Origin: Syntrophobacterales bacterium
Lineage (GTDB): Bacteria > Desulfobacterota > Syntrophia > Syntrophales > UBA5619
Length of the DNA stretch: 64,000 nt
Direction: 5' to 3'
NCBI GenBank assembly: GCA_019429105.1
Contig: JAHYJE010000011.1
Location: forward strand, 1-64,000
Shown one piece after another: positions 9,038 through 17,663 of the stretch. A program made the translations under genes and the position numbers. A model generated the notes under the pieces. It had not been told where the DNA came from. It worked only from the letters and a program-made list of their open reading frames with translations, and made no database searches. How positions within the stretch are numbered: position 1 is the first letter of the stretch; each line of letters starts with the position of its first letter.

Positions 9038-11345
9038 GCCTGCCTCCTTCCTCGCCTTCCTCTTTACGCTTTTTCTTGAGAGATCGCCAGATCTTTTCGT
9101 AACTCAACGGCAGGCTGTTGACGCGCACTCCCATCGCGTCAAAAATGGCATTGGAGAACATTCCCAAGGTGGGATTGGTTGAGCCTTCGCCAATCTCCTT
9201 GACCCCCCAGGGGCCGCTCGGCTCATAGCTATCTACAACCTCAGAATGGACCGGCGGCATATCCAGGGCGGTAAGCACCCGGTAATTGGCCAGGTCGGCG
9301 TTTTTGATCCTTCCCTTGTCGTCGAAAAGAACCTCCTCCCAGGCTGCCTCTCCCATTCCCATGTACAGCGCACCATGCACCTGCCCGTGCAGCAAGCGCG
9401 GGTTGATCACCTTGCCGCAGTCGTGCACGTCCCAGATTCCCATAACCGTGATCTCCCCGGTCTCCTCGTCAATCGCCACCTCGCCCACCTGGACACCGAA
9501 GCTGTAGGCGGGCGATGTGCCAACCGCGGCGCCCTTGAAGGTTCCCCCCAGTTTGGGCGGCGTGTAGGCGCCTTTGCCGAGGAGCGGCCCCCTGAGCACG
9601 AAATGCCGGCGCGCTGCCTCCTGAAAGGAAATGGTCTTATTGGCGCGGGATTTGGAAAAGATCACGCCCTCCTCGCAGTCCAGATCAGCGACAGGCAGGG
9701 AGAGCATGGTTGATGCCATTTCGAGGAGCTGTTTTTTGATCTCCTCGCCGGCCTGTTTGACGGCAGCCCCGGACATATAGGTTTGGCGGCTGGCGTAGGC
9801 GCCGAAATCGATGGGTGTAAGTTCGGTGTCCGCGGCGACTATCTTCATCTGTTCGTAGCGGTATCCCATTGCCTCTGCGGCCATCTGGCAAAGAATCGTG
9901 TCAGAGCCCTGGCCGATGTCGGCCGCGCCGGTGTAAAGAGTGGCCGATGTGCCGTCCTCATTGACCTTGATGACTGCCGCTGCATGGGGGAGATCGGTGC
10001 GATAGATGGAATAGCCGGCCCCGGTGACGAAACTACCCGTTGCCACTCCAATGCCCCGGCCGGGGGGGAGATTTTTCTTTTTTTCATCCCATCCCGAAAT
10101 TACCCTGGCCCGCTCCAGACATTCCCGGAGCTTGCAGGAGTTCACCTGAAAATCATTGGGTGTAACTGTATCCGGCCTGCGGGCATTGAGGAGCCGGATG
10201 TCCATCGGATCGATCCCCAGGTCGGCGGCAACATTGTCCAGGTGGCTCTCAAAGGCATACTTGGGCTGGGGGGCGCCATGTCCGCGCTGAGCGCCGCAGG
10301 CAGGCAGGTTGGTATAAACCCGGAACATGTCGAACTTGTAGTTGTCAAATTCATAGGTCAGGGGGAGCAGCGCTCCAGCGTAGTAGGCGCTGGCTATCCC
10401 CAGGCTTGTGTAGGCGCCTCCGTCCATGATGAAGTTGGCCTTGACGGCAAGGATCTTCCCTTTCTTATCGACGCCGGTGGTGATCTCCATGTGTTGGGCG
10501 TGCCGTCCCCGGTTATGGGCAAACATCTCGGCCCGGTCGTAAAACATCCGCACCGGCCGTCCGGTGAGTTTTGCCAGCACCGAACCGGCGAATTCCAGCC
10601 CGGTCGGCTCCATTTTACCGCCGAAACCGCCTCCCACATGAGGTTTGATGATCCGGACATCCCCCATGGGCAGGTCGAACTGTCGGGCTATGTAGTGCTG
10701 AAAGTAGTGGGGAGACTGGGTGCTCGCATAGATAGTGAGCTTTTTCCCATCCCACATGGAGATGGAGGAGTGCGGTTCGATGGGGGACTGATAGGCGCGC
10801 TGCCCCCGGAAGGTGTCGGTGCGCACGTGGAAGGAAGCGGCCAGGGCCTGCTCCACATCGCCGAACTCCTGATGGATCTCGGTGTTGATGTTGCGCTTGA
10901 ACTCGTCGTGAATCAGGGGTTGTCCCTCATCCATGGCATGGAGGTAATCGAGCACGGCCGGCAGCTCTTCGTACTCTACCTTGATGAGCTTCAGGGCCTT
11001 GTAGCAGGTTTCTTCATCCACGCAGCACACAGCGGCAACCTTGTCGCCGACGAAGCGCACCTTGTCGCTGCAGAAGATGTTCTCGTCCCAGCGGGCCGGA
11101 CTGAGCCCATACTTCAGGGACGGCACATCCTTGTGGGTGATGATTGCCTTTACCCCTGGGAGTTTTTCAGCCGCGGCGGCATCGATGGAAATGATCCGGG
11201 CATGGGCGTGGGGACTTGTCAGGATCTTTCCGAAAAGCATATTGGGAAATTTCAGGTCGCCGGCGTACTTCGCGGCGCCCGTTACCTTGTCCGGGCCGTC
11301 GATGCGCGGGACGCTGCGGCCGATTACTTTATAGTTGTTATTCAT
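8997..11345 (-). CDS. molybdenum hydroxylase large (molybdopterin-binding) subunit, xanthine dehydrogenase / hydroxybenzoyl-CoA reductase family
   Basis: A 782-residue catalytic subunit. The N-terminal a/b hammerhead domain (residues about 18-125) includes RIDGPDKVTGAAKYAGDL. The Moco-binding domains show KPHVGGGFGGKMEP, ACGAQRGHGAPQP and TGAADIGQGSDT, and the C-terminal GPWGVKEIGEGSTNPT carries the conserved Glu. The AYRCSFR motif of aerobic CO dehydrogenases is absent, so it is not a CoxL CO oxidiser. The substrate cannot be read from sequence: purine, nicotinate-like or aromatic CoA substrates are all possible. The yqeB/yqeC/xdhC/mocA genes downstream suggest a selenium-dependent enzyme. 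It starts with a 4-nt overlap with the 2Fe-2S subunit gene. Confidence 0.9.
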   Translation of the reverse strand: MNNNYKVIGRSVPRIDGPDKVTGAAKYAGDLKFPNMLFGKILTSPHAHARIISIDAAAAEKLPGVKAIITHKDVPSLKYGLSPARWDENIFCSDKVRFVGDKVAAVCCVDEETCYKALKLIKVEYEELPAVLDYLHAMDEGQPLIHDEFKRNINTEIHQEFGDVEQALAASFHVRTDTFRGQRAYQSPIEPHSSISMWDGKKLTIYASTQSPHYFQHYIARQFDLPMGDVRIIKPHVGGGFGGKMEPTGLEFAGSVLAKLTGRPVRMFYDRAEMFAHNRGRHAQHMEITTGVDKKGKILAVKANFIMDGGAYTSLGIASAYYAGALLPLTYEFDNYKFDMFRVYTNLPACGAQRGHGAPQPKYAFESHLDNVAADLGIDPMDIRLLNARRPDTVTPNDFQVNSCKLRECLERARVISGWDEKKKNLPPGRGIGVATGSFVTGAGYSIYRTDLPHAAAVIKVNEDGTSATLYTGAADIGQGSDTILCQMAAEAMGYRYEQMKIVAADTELTPIDFGAYASRQTYMSGAAVKQAGEEIKKQLLEMASTMLSLPVADLDCEEGVIFSKSRANKTISFQEAARRHFVLRGPLLGKGAYTPPKLGGTFKGAAVGTSPAYSFGVQVGEVAIDEETGEITVMGIWDVHDCGKVINPRLLHGQVHGALYMGMGEAAWEEVLFDDKGRIKNADLANYRVLTALDMPPVHSEVVDSYEPSGPWGVKEIGEGSTNPTLGMFSNAIFDAMGVRVNSLPLSYEKIWRSLKKKRKEEGEEGGRHVGLDRQIRRTAA

Positions 11346-11875
11346 CGGGAATCTCCTTCTTTGAGATCGACAGGGGTGATCTCCCCACGGGAAGCGGCGA
11401 GGACGGCTTCAACAATATGGACGTATCCCGTGCAACGGCAGAGGTTGCCGGCAATGGCCTCCCGCACTTCCCGTTCCGAGGGGTGGGGGTTGCGGGTCAA
11501 AAGGGCCTTGGCTGAAAGCACCATGCCGGGGGTGCAGTAGCCGCACTGCACTGCGGCATGGTTGAGCATTGACTGCTGGATGTCGTCAAGCTGGCCATTG
11601 GCGGCGACCCCCTCGATGGTCGTGATTTCCCGACCGTCGGCTTCCACGGCCAAAACCATGCACGAGTCAACCGGCTTGCCGTCCAAAAGCACGGTGCAGG
11701 AGCCGCAGTCGCCGAGCTCGCAGCCCTTCTTGGTGCCGGTGAGATTGAGATCGTCGCGCAGCACGTTGGTCAGGATGGCATTCCCCTTCACCAGCAGGGA
11801 ATGGGAATCGCCGTTTACATTAATGGTGATCAGATAGCGTTTCACTCCGTTTTTGTCCGTTATAACCTGCGACAT
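11342..11875 (-). CDS. molybdenum hydroxylase small subunit, two [2Fe-2S] clusters
   Basis: Electron-transfer subunit of 177 residues. The plant-type ferredoxin ligands are in CELGDCGSCTVLLDG, and the second cluster ligands are in CGYCTPGM and NLCRCTGY. The length is slightly above the usual 155-165 because of short extensions at both ends. It would pass electrons from the molybdenum site to the FAD subunit. GAGGAAAAGAT upstream is a good ribosome binding site. The gene lies between the FAD and large subunits, the common M-S-L order. Confidence 0.93.
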   Translation of the reverse strand: MSQVITDKNGVKRYLITINVNGDSHSLLVKGNAILTNVLRDDLNLTGTKKGCELGDCGSCTVLLDGKPVDSCMVLAVEADGREITTIEGVAANGQLDDIQQSMLNHAAVQCGYCTPGMVLSAKALLTRNPHPSEREVREAIAGNLCRCTGYVHIVEAVLAASRGEITPVDLKEGDSR

Positions 11876-11887
11876 ATCTTTTCCTCC

Positions 11888-12757
11888 TCAAATATGACCC
11901 TTGTCGATTGCCTTGCGAAGGGCGCGCTTCGTCAGCACTTCCACCAGGTTCCTGCGGTACTCGGCAGAGCCGCGGATGCTGTCCCGGGGACGGCTCTCCG
12001 CCGCGGCCATTGCCCCTGCCTCGGCCAGCAGTTTGCCGCTGATCTTTTTGCCGCGCAGGAAGCCCTCCGCATTGCGGGCCCTCATCACGGTTGGAGCGGA
12101 GGAGGCCAGAACGATCCGGGCCTCGCGTAAAATGTTTTTATCAACCGTAACCGATACGGCAACGCCGGCAACGGCCAGGGCGCCGGAACGGCGCAGACCG
12201 AATTTGATGTAGGTGCTGCCGGTTGTGGACTGCTCGGGAATGGTCGTGTCGGCGAGGATTTCGCCGGGGACGATCCGGGTCTGAGCCGCCCCGCAGAAGA
12301 AATCCTCCAGCGCCATGCTCCTTTCGCCTTGGGCGGATACCAGGCGAATGCATGCCTTGAGTGCAATCAGGATCGGAGGGAGATCGGCGGAAGGGACGCC
12401 GTTTACGATATTTCCTCCCAACGTCCCCAGGTTGCAGATCTGGTTCGAGGCCATGGTGTGGGCCGCCATCGGGAGCGAGAGAAAGAGCTCCTGCAAAAGC
12501 GGCGAGTTATATATTTCATTGTGCCGGGTGAGCGCCCCGATGACAATGCCATGGCCGGATTTGCTCCGGATATTCCGGAGTTCGCCCAGGCGCTTGAGAG
12601 ACACCAGATGCCCGGAGGCCAGTTTTCCCGTCTTCATCTTGTGAAGAACGTCCGTTCCGCCGGCCAGCACGGTGGCATTTCTTCCGAGTTCGGCCAAAAG
12701 CGCACAGGCCTCCTGCAGAGTCTCCGGGGCATGATACTCAAAATCGGGCATGTTCAT
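11888..12757 (-). CDS. molybdenum hydroxylase medium (FAD-binding) subunit
   Basis: A 289-residue FAD subunit. ATVLAGGTDVLHKMK and NQICNLGTLGGNIVNGVPSAD are the two FAD-binding motifs of the family; the C-terminal CO_deh_flav_C domain follows from about residue 175. The start at ATG 12757 has AAGGAG 8 nt upstream. It is the first structural gene after the MarR regulator on the same strand. A palindrome at 12813-12822 in its leader is a likely regulator site. Confidence 0.92.
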   Translation of the reverse strand: MNMPDFEYHAPETLQEACALLAELGRNATVLAGGTDVLHKMKTGKLASGHLVSLKRLGELRNIRSKSGHGIVIGALTRHNEIYNSPLLQELFLSLPMAAHTMASNQICNLGTLGGNIVNGVPSADLPPILIALKACIRLVSAQGERSMALEDFFCGAAQTRIVPGEILADTTIPEQSTTGSTYIKFGLRRSGALAVAGVAVSVTVDKNILREARIVLASSAPTVMRARNAEGFLRGKKISGKLLAEAGAMAAAESRPRDSIRGSAEYRRNLVEVLTKRALRKAIDKGHI

Positions 12758-12812
12758 CTTTCATCTCCTTCAAATTCTAAAATAGACGGGGCAATTGCGT
12801 TTCCAAGATACC

Positions 12813-12822
12813 TCGTATGCGA
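12813..12822. promoter_or_regulatory. candidate MarR operator upstream of the hydroxylase genes
   Basis: TCG-TATG-CGA is an inverted repeat in the 92-nt gap between marR and the FAD subunit gene. It shares the GTATGC core with a longer palindrome upstream of marR. The shared core and positions are seen; operator function is inferred. Confidence 0.4.
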
Positions 12823-12849
12823 TGTATATAGGTAAAAATTTTTACTCCG

Positions 12850-13263
12850 CTATTCCTGGATGTCACGCAGGAAACGTTTAAAAAGAAGCTTTTCTTCCAA
12901 GCTGAAATTATTCAACAATTCACTATTTGTGCGTTCGATGACTGCTTTTAGATCGGTTATTGCTGCCCGCGCTTTTTTCGTCAGTGAGACTCTTCCCACC
13001 CGTCCGTCATCGGGATCAGCTTCTCGCCGCAGCCATCCTGCGGCAACCAGGCGCTCCAGCACCCCTGCCAGCGTAGCCGTATCCAAGGCAATTCGCCTGC
13101 CGATTTCTCCTACGGAAAGCCGTTCTTCTTCCCAGAGAGATTCCATGACCAGGCATTGCATAGGGGTTAACTCGAAAGTGCGGAGTCCCCCCTTCAAGGC
13201 GCCCTGTGCCCGCTGGTGGGCTTTGGCAAGTAAAAAAACTATATTTTCCCTATACGAAGTCAT
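12850..13263 (-). CDS. MarR family transcriptional regulator
   Basis: A 137-residue winged-helix regulator with the MarR DNA-binding region LSVGEIGRRIALDTATLAGVL and the wing DPDDGRVGRVSLTKKA. The frame is open back to 13557, but the upstream part has no family similarity. ATG 13263, with AGAGGA 9 nt upstream, gives normal MarR length. It lies directly upstream of the molybdenum hydroxylase genes on the same strand and probably controls them, plausibly responding to the hydroxylase substrate, as MarR proteins often bind aromatic or planar ligands. Related palindromes occur before this gene and before the structural genes. Confidence 0.88.
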   Translation of the reverse strand: MTSYRENIVFLLAKAHQRAQGALKGGLRTFELTPMQCLVMESLWEEERLSVGEIGRRIALDTATLAGVLERLVAAGWLRREADPDDGRVGRVSLTKKARAAITDLKAVIERTNSELLNNFSLEEKLLFKRFLRDIQE

Positions 13264-13275
13264 TTTCAAAAATCC

Positions 13276-13289
13276 TCTTGTATGCAAGA
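13276..13289. promoter_or_regulatory. candidate MarR operator in the marR leader
   Basis: TCTTG-TATG-CAAGA is a perfect 5-bp inverted repeat around a 4-nt spacer. It overlaps the ribosome binding site of marR, so occupancy would block expression. It shares the GTATGC core with the site at 12813-12822. Confidence 0.5.
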
Positions 13290-13327
13290 TAACAACAACG
13301 GAAAAACATGTCAAGAAAAAAATGCGC

Positions 13328-13433
13328 GCTGGAGATATCGAACTTTTCATTGAGGCTATCCGCTCCAGCATTGATTGTCCGGGCCGACGCGAATCCAAGG
13401 CGGACCAAAGTCCGCAAGATCGCCCGCCCGGAC
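13328..13433 (+). other. intergenic region with nested hairpins (candidate structured RNA)
   Basis: The gap 13264-13620 has no convincing gene. It contains consecutive stems: 13328-13334 with 13363-13369 (7 bp, GCTGGAG/CTCCAGC), 13377-13384 with 13426-13433 (8 bp, GTCCGGGC/GCCCGGAC), and nested in the latter a hairpin 13400-13415 (GCGGAC-CAAA-GTCCGC). A further CCCG/CGGG pair follows near 13457-13471. On the plus strand it would be the leader of the lytic transglycosylase gene. I do not recognise a known riboswitch class. Confidence 0.35.
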
Positions 13434-13620
13434 GGTTGAAATCATTGGGGGGAGATGCCCGGGATGTTCGGGAAAATAAACGTTGGTGCAGAATAAAAAA
13501 CATGATAGGAGAACCAGCCGAACGCACTACAAATATTGTGCAGGCAGTTGGATTCATTCGTTGTAACTATGGGAGTCATCTCTGCCTGCTGCAAGATTAA
13601 CGATGGACGGAGAAAAAAAA

Positions 13621-15645
13621 ATGAATAAAATCAGCCGGCCGAATACTGCGACAGTGGTTGCCGTATTGTTGTGTTTAAGCGTCTTCATGTTTTCAGCATG
13701 TGCAACCCTCCCGCCGGAAACTGCCGGAAACGAAAGCGTCGCACCCCAAAGCAATGGCCGCACGGAGAATGCTCCGTCAGCAGCCTTCCCTTCCCCGACC
13801 GGGAAAGTCACCGCCGAAAAGTCGGGGGTTTCAACCGGGGAAAAATTATCTCCGGTCGCTGCTCCCCTTAAGGAAACGAACCTCGTTAAAAGTTCAGTTC
13901 CCCTTTCCGCCAACAGCAGGGCGAGTGTTTCCGCGCCGGCGAATTCGCCGTCTTTTATAAAACATCAACCATCCACCTGGGATGAGCTGAGGGACACTTC
14001 TCTTGTGGATGATGAAAGGAATCCCGCGAAGAATAAAAATTCAGCGGAAGCCGAGAATGAAAAGGATATCATGGAAGAGGCGCTTGTTCTTTTGGACGAG
14101 TCGCACAAATACTGGGCAAAGGGCGAGCTGGACGATGCCCTGCAGATGCTCGATCAGGCGTATGCCCTGTTGCTCGATACCAACGGCAATTCTGAAATTG
14201 TCAGGCAGAAGGACGATCTTCGCCTGATAATTTCCAAGAGGATCCTCGCCGTTTATAATTCCTTTCCCACTGCCGCCAAGGGGAAGCGCGGGGAAATACC
14301 TTTAATATCCAACGCCGACGTTGAAAAGGAGATACGTTCCTTCCAAAACTATGAGCGCGATTTTTTTATATCCTCTTATTACCGCTCCCTTATCTATCGC
14401 CCGATAATTTCGGCGGAGCTCAAGAAAGCGAACCTGCCGGATGAGCTATCCTGGCTGCCCCTCGTGGAAAGCGGCTTTAAAATAAACGCCCTTTCTTCGG
14501 CAAGGGCACTGGGTCTATGGCAGTTCATCCCCTCGACCGGCTACAAGTACGGTCTGAATCGGGATGACTGGGTTGATGAACGGATGGATATTGAAAAATC
14601 CACGAGGGCGGCAATTGCTTATTTCAAAGACCTCCATGCGATGTTCGGAGACTGGCTTACCGTTTTGGCCGGATACAATTGCGGGGAGGGACGGGTCGCG
14701 CGCACAATTGCCTCTCAGCAGATAAACTACCTGGATCGCTTCTGGGATCTATATCAGAAACTGCCCAATGAAACTGCGCGCTATGTTCCCCGGTTTATTG
14801 CGACGTTGCTGGTCGTTAAAGACCCCGCAAAGTACGGGTTCGATTTTACAGCGGAAAAGAGCAAATACGACGTGTCCGCCTATGAAACGGTTGAGACAAC
14901 CAAGTCAATGCGGTTACAGGACATTGCGGCAAAACTGGAAGTATCGGAAGAAAACTTGATTATCCTGAATGCCGAATTGCGGCTCAAGACAACTCCAAGC
15001 AAACCGTACAGGTTGAAGGTCCCGTCAGGCAATGCCGACAAACTCCTGCAGCTTGCCGCCGACATTCCCAATGCCGACATTCCCCACGCCTCTTCCCGGA
15101 CGGTAAAAGGCGTTTTCATAAAATACAAGGTACGAAGGGGAGAAACCCTGGAATCCATCGCAAAAAAATACAGAACATCCGTAAGCTCAATACGTTCCGC
15201 CAACAAGTTGTCCAAAAAGGGATTGTATGCCGGGCAGAAATTGAATATCCCGATTACGAAAACGAGCGTTTCGGCAACTTCTGTAAGTTCTTCGGCGACT
15301 GCCAAGGCGAACGTCCATAAAGTCAGGAAGGGCGATACCCTTGGGAAACTTTCCAATACCTATCACGTTTCCGTGGCCGATCTGAAGAAGATCAACAATC
15401 TGAAGAAGGATGTCTTGAAGATCGGACAAACCATCCGGCTTTCACAAAAAGAAGGCAAGAATTCTAAGAAAGCCGCGGTTCCCCAAAAGGGCAAGGCGGA
15501 AGCCAGGACATACAAGGTGAAAAAGGGGGATAATCTTGCCAGGATAGCAAAAGAAAAGGGGGTTGCCCTCCAGAAGTTGCTGACCCTGAACAAGCTGACC
15601 CTCAAGGACGATATCTACCCAGATCAGGAGATACTTGTTCAATAG
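13621..15645 (+). CDS. membrane-bound lytic murein transglycosylase with three LysM repeats (MltD-like)
   Basis: Cleaves the glycan strand of peptidoglycan. A lipoprotein signal with the lipobox MFSAC lies at residues 21-25, so it is anchored in the periplasm. The SLT domain spans roughly residues 275-370, with catalytic Glu in LPLVESGFK (about residue 283), then ALGLWQFIPSTG and YNCGEGRV. Three C-terminal LysM repeats, near residues 500-545, 565-606 and 630-674, start YKVRRGETLESIA, HKVRKGDTLGKLS and YKVKKGDNLARIA and bind glycan. A possible start at ATG 13603 lacks an RBS; ATG 13621 has GGAG 9 nt upstream. The region between lipobox and SLT (residues 25-270) is low-complexity and then helical. 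The gene is probably monocistronic. Confidence 0.93.
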   Translation: MNKISRPNTATVVAVLLCLSVFMFSACATLPPETAGNESVAPQSNGRTENAPSAAFPSPTGKVTAEKSGVSTGEKLSPVAAPLKETNLVKSSVPLSANSRASVSAPANSPSFIKHQPSTWDELRDTSLVDDERNPAKNKNSAEAENEKDIMEEALVLLDESHKYWAKGELDDALQMLDQAYALLLDTNGNSEIVRQKDDLRLIISKRILAVYNSFPTAAKGKRGEIPLISNADVEKEIRSFQNYERDFFISSYYRSLIYRPIISAELKKANLPDELSWLPLVESGFKINALSSARALGLWQFIPSTGYKYGLNRDDWVDERMDIEKSTRAAIAYFKDLHAMFGDWLTVLAGYNCGEGRVARTIASQQINYLDRFWDLYQKLPNETARYVPRFIATLLVVKDPAKYGFDFTAEKSKYDVSAYETVETTKSMRLQDIAAKLEVSEENLIILNAELRLKTTPSKPYRLKVPSGNADKLLQLAADIPNADIPHASSRTVKGVFIKYKVRRGETLESIAKKYRTSVSSIRSANKLSKKGLYAGQKLNIPITKTSVSATSVSSSATAKANVHKVRKGDTLGKLSNTYHVSVADLKKINNLKKDVLKIGQTIRLSQKEGKNSKKAAVPQKGKAEARTYKVKKGDNLARIAKEKGVALQKLLTLNKLTLKDDIYPDQEILVQ

Positions 15646-15646
15646 T

Positions 15647-16099
15647 TCAATCCAGACGGTAATTTCTCAACAGAAAAAATAATTCATCCTCTTTTGCTTT
15701 CATCCTTGCCACTTCCTCCGGAGGGGCATTTTCGTGGTTATACCCAAGCAGGTGCAAAAGGCCGTGGAGCAGCAGGAATTCCAGCTCGTCCATTAGCGGC
15801 AGCTCCGCGCAAGCGGCGTCCCGCGCTGCCGTTTCTGCCGAAATGATGATATCCCCCAATACCTCGGGGTGAATATTTCCCCCTTCGCCCTCCGTCATCG
15901 CAAAGGAGATGACATTGGTCGGCCGGTTCCGGTCGAGATAGTCGCGGTTTATGGCCTGAATCTGTTCATCGTCCACGATAAGGACGTTCACTTCACCGTT
16001 TTCCCGCTTAAGTTCCTTCAAAAGTCTCTTTAAACTCCGACGGAACCGGCTTTTATTGATCGTTTCTTTTTTCTGTTTATTGTGAAGCGAAACCGTCAC
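15647..16099 (-). CDS. ybeY: endoribonuclease YbeY (rRNA maturation factor)
   Basis: Zinc-dependent RNase for 16S rRNA 3' maturation and ribosome quality control. The metal-binding motif H-x3-H-x5-H is seen in LLHGLLHLLGYNHE near residues 113-126. The 150-residue length is standard. The start overlaps the phoH stop by 4 nt, the conserved phoH-ybeY arrangement. The stop lies one base from the convergent transglycosylase stop. Confidence 0.95.
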   Translation of the reverse strand: MTVSLHNKQKKETINKSRFRRSLKRLLKELKRENGEVNVLIVDDEQIQAINRDYLDRNRPTNVISFAMTEGEGGNIHPEVLGDIIISAETAARDAACAELPLMDELEFLLLHGLLHLLGYNHENAPPEEVARMKAKEDELFFLLRNYRLD

Positions 16100-17088
16100 G
16101 GTTTTTTCCTCCCGCTTTTTTGCTCCCCCAGCTCGTAAGCGCGAATTACCTGCTGTACGAGAGGATGACGCACCACGTCCCGATCGGAGAAATAGATGAA
16201 ACGTATTCCCTCGATGCGACTCAGCAAATTCTTTGCTTGGACGAGTCCCGAAACCTTGTCCGCAGGAAGATCTATCTGGGTTATGTCGCCGGTAACAACT
16301 GCCTTTGAACCGTAACCGAGTCGCGTTAAAAACATCTTCATCTGCTCGGGGGTTGTGTTCTGGGCTTCATCGAGAATGACAAAGGAATCGTTCAGCGTAC
16401 GCCCCCTCATAAAGGCAAGCGGTGCGACCTCGATTACTCCCTTGTGGATCAACGCCTGGGCCCTGTCAAAATCAATCATGTCGAACAGGGCGTCATACAG
16501 GGGACGGAGATAGGGGTTGACCTTTTCGGCAAGATCGCCGGGCAGGAATCCCAGTTTTTCTCCGGCTTCCACGGCTGGGCGGGCGAGCGAGATGCGGCTT
16601 ACCTTCTTTTCCATCAATGCGGCGACGGCCATGGCCATTGCCAGGTAGGTCTTGCCGGTTCCCGCCGGTCCGATGCCGAAGACCATATCGGAGGTTCTGA
16701 TCGCGTCTATATAGCTTTTCTGCGAGAGGCTTTTGGGGGCGATAATGCGTTTTTTCGAAGCGATGAAGATCGTATCGAGAAATATTTTCTCCAAATCGGC
16801 ATGGGAATCCTCCGCCAGGATTTTATGGGCTTGTTCGATGTCGAGCGGAAAAATGTTATAACCTTTGTTCGTTATTTCATAGAGTTGCAAAAAGAGATTT
16901 TTAGCGTGCGGAATTAGAGATCTGTCTCCGCCGAGAACAACGACATTGCCGCGAACGCCGATCTTTACGGCCGTGAGTTTTTCCATCAGCCTTAAGTTCT
17001 GGTCATGCTCTCCGCACAGCGTGCGCAGGGAATCATTGTCGCTAAAACTCAGTTTTTCCAGAATTTCCGGCGCTGTCGTTTTTTTCAA
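16096..17088 (-). CDS. phoH: PhoH-like ATPase
   Basis: P-loop ATPase of the PhoH/YbeZ family, thought to act with YbeY in RNA metabolism. Walker A is GIGPAGTGKTYLA (about residues 138-150), Walker B is SFVILDEAQNTTPEQMK, and the conserved LARPAVEAGEKLGFLPGD block lies between. The N-terminal KH-like region (residues 30-110) is typical. The length of 330 residues is normal. The 5' end overlaps the upstream small membrane protein gene by 47 nt. Confidence 0.94.
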   Translation of the reverse strand: MKKTTAPEILEKLSFSDNDSLRTLCGEHDQNLRLMEKLTAVKIGVRGNVVVLGGDRSLIPHAKNLFLQLYEITNKGYNIFPLDIEQAHKILAEDSHADLEKIFLDTIFIASKKRIIAPKSLSQKSYIDAIRTSDMVFGIGPAGTGKTYLAMAMAVAALMEKKVSRISLARPAVEAGEKLGFLPGDLAEKVNPYLRPLYDALFDMIDFDRAQALIHKGVIEVAPLAFMRGRTLNDSFVILDEAQNTTPEQMKMFLTRLGYGSKAVVTGDITQIDLPADKVSGLVQAKNLLSRIEGIRFIYFSDRDVVRHPLVQQVIRAYELGEQKSGRKKP

Positions 17089-17368
17089 AGTTCCGCAATT
17101 CCTCCTGCGTTTTTTCTCTATCCGGCGTTTTAAGACGTCCGTAAATTTTAAAGAAGGAAAATATTACTCCGACGCTGCTCACCAGAATCATGAAACTGGC
17201 GGAGAAAAAATACATGATGAAGTCCAGTGGGTTTTTTAATGAATAGGCGCCGATCAGGGTTTCTATGCCGTAAAGCAGAAAAAAGAGGGAAATCAGCCCC
17301 ATCAGAGTTATTTTCACCCACCAGAACAGTGCTAGCAAGGGATTCAATTTTTGATTTTCCGTCCGCAA
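17042..17368 (-). CDS. small two-TM membrane protein upstream of phoH
   Basis: A 108-residue protein with two hydrophobic helices (ITLMGLISLFFLLYGIETLI and a segment around FIMYFFSASFMILVSSVGVI), followed by a charged tail rich in Lys and Glu. I do not recognise the family. Its 3' end overlaps phoH by 47 nt, and the three genes read as one operon. The overlap is long, so either start could be slightly off. Confidence 0.6.
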   Translation of the reverse strand: MRTENQKLNPLLALFWWVKITLMGLISLFFLLYGIETLIGAYSLKNPLDFIMYFFSASFMILVSSVGVIFSFFKIYGRLKTPDREKTQEELRNFEKNDSAGNSGKTEF

Positions 17369-17663
17369 ATCAAATTACCCCCAAAGGACGGATCGTAATG
17401 GACAAAAGCTGCATTTTAAGGACCTTCATTTGAGGCTGAAGAAGTTTTCAGGGAAACTGCCGATAAGGTGACGACGAAATCCGCTCGTGCCGTTTTGTCT
17501 TGGCGCTGGAAAGTCGGTACATGAAAAAAATTGGCCCTCAAGCGGCGCTGAAGCGCCAAAGGGTCCTGTTGCTCTTTAAATGTTGCAATCCAGCAGTCCG
17601 ACTCAATAGCGAACACAGCAGACCCCGCCGTCGCCATCCATATACTAACATCGAAAAAGCTTG

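Noticed and set aside
9783-11540. 585-codon open frame on the plus strand opposite the hydroxylase large subunit
   Set aside because: It mirrors the codon structure of the real gene, has no family motif, and the minus-strand protein is full length with clear cofactor motifs.
13377-13471. c-di-GMP-I or other known riboswitch in the transglycosylase leader
   Set aside because: A GACGCGAA segment looked suggestive, but the required tetraloop hairpin and receptor arrangement are absent.
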